DNA of 64,000 nt from Chondrilla cf. caribensis. Its lineage: Eukaryota; Porifera; Demospongiae; Chondrillida; Chondrillidae. The translations under genes and the position numbers were made by a program. Below are positions 59,901-64,000 of the stretch, one piece after another (the first letter of the stretch is position 1; each line of letters begins with the position of its first letter). The notes beneath the pieces are model-generated. The model was given only the letters and a program-made list of their open reading frames with translations, had not been told where the DNA came from and did no database searches. The stretch is from NCBI GenBank assembly GCA_964020155.1, contig OZ026561.1, positions 2,399,547 to 2,463,546 of the forward strand, read 5' to 3'.

Positions 59901-61699
59901 GTTCCCTAACATACTTGCTCCTGCATGTATGTACGCCTGTACTGTTTTGTAGGTAGATTCCTCACAGATCATTGAAGCCTTAAGTGCTAACTCCAAGGAA
60001 TTCTCTGTAGGTTTCATAGACCTTGTTTAGTGTGTTTTTGAATGCCCTTTCACGATTTCAAGCTAAGCGAAGTCTCATGGTTACGTTTACATTGTTACAG
60101 GAAAACGAGAGAAGGGTTCAATGACAGTAGCTCCAATTGAAGGTCCTGCTATCTCGGCGTAATTGAGAAGCTAACCTTTAACACTTCTTCGGCGTTTTTC
60201 TACTTCGGGTACTGTACTTCATTTGAAAAAAAATTAAACTAAATTTGGTTCAAAATGTGAGCCACGGTACCAGACGAAATAAACTGAATATTTAAAGAGT
60301 GTTGAACAGTACAATACAGTACCCATACATTTTCTTCAAACGGCCACATTGTGAGTGATTAAAGTCTAGTTGCTGAATTTGCTAAATGTTAGGAAGGCAC
60401 TTATCTATACAAGTGACTAAAATTCTTATTCTTGAAATTCATTTGAAGTTCCTTTCCTTGGGAAAGTTTTTAAGTTCACTTGAGTTGTGTTTGTAGGAGG
60501 AGATGCCATGAATTGGACCATTCGCTGGTTTGATGACTAGATGACACTTTTTTCCAGTTAATAATTTTTTTCCCATCAAAACTGCCACATGCTCGAAAAC
60601 TATGAATTAGTTGTGATATGTGAGGTTTGGGATGACAGTGTATTCGTGGTACAGGGTCACCATTTTGAGAGTACTCCCCCACTAGTACACTGTAATAAGT
60701 GTTAAATGATAAGATCAGCAAAAGACGTGGATGGATATGGTCATGACTGTTTTCTACCAACAGGTACACCCTTTGAATGCCCAGCTGATTTGATTAGTAC
60801 TGTAACAGTTCATACACCATATACAATAGTAGTTATCACTTACTCACATTTTTGCCTTTTACTGGAACATACTTTGTGGCACATAACCGAACGGCATCTT
60901 CTTCTGATTTGAATTCAACGAATCCAAATCCTGTACATGGCAGAACATTTTTGTGATAGATTCACAGGTGACACTTCTATGCACCCTTCATTAATGAAAC
61001 CTTCCCCATGGACCCATGATACTTTCCTTAAGAACCCCAAACCACTACACCTTTCAGTGTATGCACCCCTTCTTGTGATATCTTCCCGATGCATCCCCCA
61101 ACCCCACAAATTTTCTGCATTTCTTAGAAATGTCTCTTTCTGCACATGTCTACCATCACAGACAAGAAATACCTGAATGCTCAAGATTATACAAATTCTT
61201 TGGTACAGTCTAAAACACCAATGGTTGCACCAATTTTTAAGCTTAACTACATCACAGACTCTACCAACTGCACAGTTGATATAGTCTGTGATGTAGTATC
61301 ACAATGTCATATTAAGTCAGTTTCTATTATAATATACCAATGTGAAAGATGGACGTCTCAAAAGATACAAGCTGTGCATAACCGTACCTCTCATCCTATT
61401 AGTGGACTTGTCATATTTCAAATCCACTGCGACAACGTCACCATGATGTTTGAAGGTACTTCTAATGGTGTCCTCATCAGCTTCTAATGGTATCCCACCG
61501 ATAAATACCTTCTTTACTCCTTCTGTAGATGTGGATTTACGATCAGATGACTTTGAGACTGCTAATTTAGGTTCAACCTGAAACAAAAAACAGGGTTGGT
61601 ACAGCTTGTTCACACACATGCTCAATAGACAAACAATCATAAAAATGTACAGACAGGGAGAAAATCAGGAAAATCACCAGAAAGATAGGCTAATGAACG

Positions 61700-61762
<63 letters not shown>

Positions 61763-62161
61763 GCGCGCGCGCACATTCTTGCCGTCCAACTTATGGTCTT
61801 CTTTATCTAGTTTCAAAACCGATTGCACACTGTCAGCGTCTTCAAAAGTGACGAATCCAAACCCCCTGAATGAGGGAAATTGTAATAAAGCATTGCCGTT
61901 GATAGACATTGATAATATTAAAAACCTTGGCTTTCCATTCATATCCTTCATCACTACAGCGTCAGTTACTACACCCCATTTACCGAAATAGCCTTTGAGT
62001 TTTTCTTCGGTAGTGTCCCAACTAAGACCACCTACAAATATCTTCCTATTACCGGAGGAAGAAGAAGCATAGCACGTGGTATAAACTCACAAAGAATAAG
62101 CTTTTACATAACGTCTTCATACTTTTCGCGGTAAAAAGACTTACGTATCTTCTGTTGCCAT
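56948..62161 (-). CDS. hnRNP A/B-like protein with two RRMs and a Gly/Tyr/Ser tail
   Basis: Nine exons join perfectly: 62145-62161 (MATED), 61926-62045, 61775-61865, 61388-61577, 60848-60930, 59535-59619, 59383-59457, 57434-57613, 56948-57198; 363 aa. RRM1 (about 7-76): KIFVGGLSWDTTEEKLKGYF (RNP2) and GFGFVTFED (RNP1). RRM2 (about 95-168): KVFIGGIPLEADEDTI and GFGFVEFKS. The C-terminal 170 residues are low-complexity, rich in Gly, Tyr, Ser, Asn and Gln (YSYGQMYNNPSYSTGGYGQS; GQQQMGGSTYNQNP), a prion-like tail typical of hnRNP A/B, DAZAP1 and related splicing and mRNA-transport factors. The exact orthologue cannot be decided by eye. The donor of the third exon runs directly into CG and GT repeats. 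Frame intact. Confidence 0.92.
58979..59037. repeat. Dispersed repeat, second copy of 14562-14628
   Basis: GGGTACAGGTACGCCCGTAGT followed by TTTTACTGAAAGTACC here matches GGTACGGGTACGCCCGTAGT and TTTTTTACTGAAAGTACC near 14570-14628. It lies in a long hnRNP intron next to G-rich runs (58720-58740, 58848-58880). Element class unknown. Confidence 0.6.
61703..61772. repeat. (CA)n plus (CG)n tract abutting an hnRNP splice donor
   Basis: On the transcript strand the third-exon donor reads AAT|GTGCGCGCGCGCGAGTGTG and continues as a GT array of about 60 bases. Alternating purine-pyrimidine sequence of this kind can adopt Z-form, and UG-rich RNA is a common target of splicing regulators. Confidence 0.93.
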
Positions 62162-63029
62162 GCCTATGTAATGTTCACGCGTCTACTTAGTGTACCTTAA
62201 CTTAGGATGAAGTAGATTTATTTTATCTACGATCGTTACACGTTACTGCTAAGCTACTAAGTTGGCGGGAAATCAACACGCAAACGTATAAATATGTAAC
62301 GCGACACTATGTAGACACCACCCCAGGCTAGGCGGCACTATAGCGGATACTCTATTTTGCGGCTCCGGCCCCACATCATTGACGCTCGGTTCTAGCTATA
62401 GATACTATGCTCGAACTGAGGAGCGCAGGGTGGCAAACGAATTTTATATTCTTCGAAAGAATAGAAAATTTGGTAATACATGCAAGCATACTTACATTAT
62501 AAAATGAAAAAAAATAACGTATAGGTTATCCATAGACTCTCTATACTAGAGTGTCTATGGGTTATCAATGGACGCTTCAAATTCCGGCGGGCTCCGCCTT
62601 CAATCGCTAAACTTCCGTTCCCATTGTACTATCTTATACTATAATTATTATTTTTATGCTCATTTTCCTTTTCAAGAATCTTAGATTCTTCAGGCTATAG
62701 GAGGAGGATCAAAATTACTTGCAGTAGTGAAGACATCATCCTCCTTCACTTGGATTGCTAAAAAACTCGCAAATTCTGCTGAGAAGGGTGCTATCTACAT
62801 CTGGGCATAAGGACTTGCAGTCCTGAGAGGATAATATCAGCCCTGAATGGATGTGAGTTGTAAAGTGCAGGCAGTTGTCATCTTGTACTCGGTCTATTTA
62901 ATATGCTTTGATCTGTTTGTCACAGGGAAGGGATTAGTGATGAGGAAAATTTGTTCTGACCCCATCAATTGTCAATGTGGCCCAAGTGGCTAGGAACAAA
63001 GGAGCAGCTGGGAGCATAGGAGGCATACA
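62162..63029. other. hnRNP upstream region and flank, no gene
   Basis: Presumed hnRNP promoter. A 31-base near-perfect palindrome lies at 62530-62560 (CCATAGAC T CTCTA TACT AGAG T GTCTATGG), flanked by GTTATC on both sides. No coding sequence recognised. Confidence 0.55.
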
Positions 63030-63545
63030 TTGATCTCATTGATATTCCATCTCCAACAAAAGACAAGGACAGTTTACTAGTCAGTAGCTTGTGGGAAGCA
63101 GCTGTTGAACCAGTTGCAGTAGACATACTGGAAAATGACTTGTAAGTATTATGCAATAATGCTGATTGCATTTCCATATTACATGTTGACTTACATACTT
63201 ACAGGGAAGATCCTGGTACACTACTTAAGCATCACTGTGCTAGCCTGCTAAGTGATGGTGATGAGGACGTGAGAAGGATAACTGTATGATGCAAGTACTT
63301 GTTTCAGGATACCCTCCGCACCTTGAGATGCATCCCTAGGGACAAATCAAAACACCTGAAAGTCATCTTCTTCGGGAACCAGGAAATGACGATGGGGGCC
63401 CGAGCAGGGAATACTTTCAACTACTACTGCAGGAAATAGGACGGAACAACATGTACTTCAGGGGATCAATGGAAAGATGTTTACCAGCACACAATGTCTT
63501 GGCAATCCAGGATGGTGTTTATTTCCATATTGGTCTTAACTCCTT
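63030..63545 (+). pseudogene. HECT-like domain fragment, frameshifted
   Basis: After upstream coding-like pieces (IPSPTKDKDSLLVSSLWEAA; EDPGTLLKHHCASLLSDGDE), a segment reads LKVIFFG, then, one frame over, EPGNDDGGPSREYFQLLLQE and MERCLPAHNVLAIQDGVYFH. The D(D/E)GGP.REFF..L pattern followed by a P.HN..A.Q.G.Y motif is characteristic of the divergent HECT-like domains found in large invertebrate gene families. A frameshift near 63378 and early loss of homology after HIG (63533) mark it as a remnant. The function of these families is poorly known. Confidence 0.55.
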
Positions 63546-64000
63546 GGACGTTGACAACCTCCTTAATAAACACCCTAGCAAATTTTTGCCTCTTTTCAAC
63601 AGTCCAACAAATCCACTTACACCTGGCCATGGACTGTTGCAGGACTCAAGTAGTTTGAATTCATCACCAATGAGGTCCAATGCATGCAAAATGGAAAAGT
63701 AAGAAGCAATGAATTGGGTCACCTTTTTGTCGGAGTTTAAGGCAGAGGTCACTATATCCATTTTCGAGGAGGGTATTTCCACTAATTCTGTCTTTTTCTC
63801 AATCACCTTGGGAGACATTCTCAATTTCATAACAGGATCTACCGAAGTCCCACTAATGGGCTTTTCACCAGCACCCTAGCTCCATCACTATTAGCACTGG
63901 AACTGCCTTCCCCCTTGCCTCCACATGTTCCAACTACCTGATGCTTCCTCTAGGATTGCTGTCTTATGTTTTCGCTATAATGTGTCATTTGGAATAGAGA
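63546..64000. other. Flank of the HECT-like remnant, unresolved
   Basis: A minus frame at 63519-63830 (with MKLRMSPKVIEKKTELVEIP and FSILHALDLIGDEFKLL) has a protein-like, helical composition but no recognised family. It may continue past a frame break near 63835 or beyond the window. Confidence 0.3.

Noticed and set aside
1..64000. tRNA and rRNA genes
   Set aside because: I saw no cloverleaf with A and B box motifs and no rRNA-like conserved blocks on reading both strands, but a dedicated scan was not possible.

Overview
This is nuclear DNA of an animal. Genes are split by short GT..AG introns whose phases fit together. The gene set is metazoan: ERGIC3, cathepsin B, Tribbles, DENND5, a Rab20-like GTPase, SLC7A6OS/Iwr1, a two-RRM hnRNP, and an ankyrin-ROCO-CARD-Death protein. 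AT-rich intergenic DNA, many CA/GT microsatellites, small TIR elements inside introns and ROCO/Death immune-type genes suggest an early-branching animal, most likely a sponge. The species assignment is inference.

Layout. 1-5649: a large inverted repeat with two mirror-image partial alpha-galactosidase (GH27) genes around a 1.15-kb spacer. 5833-6665 (-) and 13662-14419 (+): two more 3' ends of the same family, inverted relative to each other, flanking CA-rich DNA and an intact DENND5-like gene with an uninterrupted CDS (9093-12650, -). 18229-20419 (+): Rab20-like GTPase. 21600-25558 (+): ankyrin-Roc-COR-CARD-Death gene broken by stops and frameshifts. 25932-27967 (+): CAMK-type kinase apparently lacking its N-lobe. 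29.2-30.0 kb: a 54-bp minisatellite inside a TIR-like unit. 30120-32460 (-): SLC7A6OS/Iwr1. 33084-39014 (-): complete cathepsin B with three TIR elements in its introns. 39777-46741 (-): a five-exon non-ribosomal peptide synthetase gene (about 2103 aa; C-A-T-TE plus degenerate C-like segments), head to head with a Tribbles pseudokinase (47243-49130, +). 50523-56321 (-): ERGIC3. 56948-62161 (-): hnRNP A/B-like gene. 63030-63545: HECT-like pseudogene fragment.

Most genes are unrelated housekeeping or signalling genes; no operon or pathway logic links them. The outstanding item is the spliced NRPS gene, an enzyme class rare in animals. Its introns and its setting between animal genes argue against bacterial contamination. 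A second theme is intron-borne TIR elements of several families, some carrying gene fragments such as a RecQ-like helicase piece. Exon coordinates were worked out by hand from splice motifs, reading phase and family knowledge; no searches were run.
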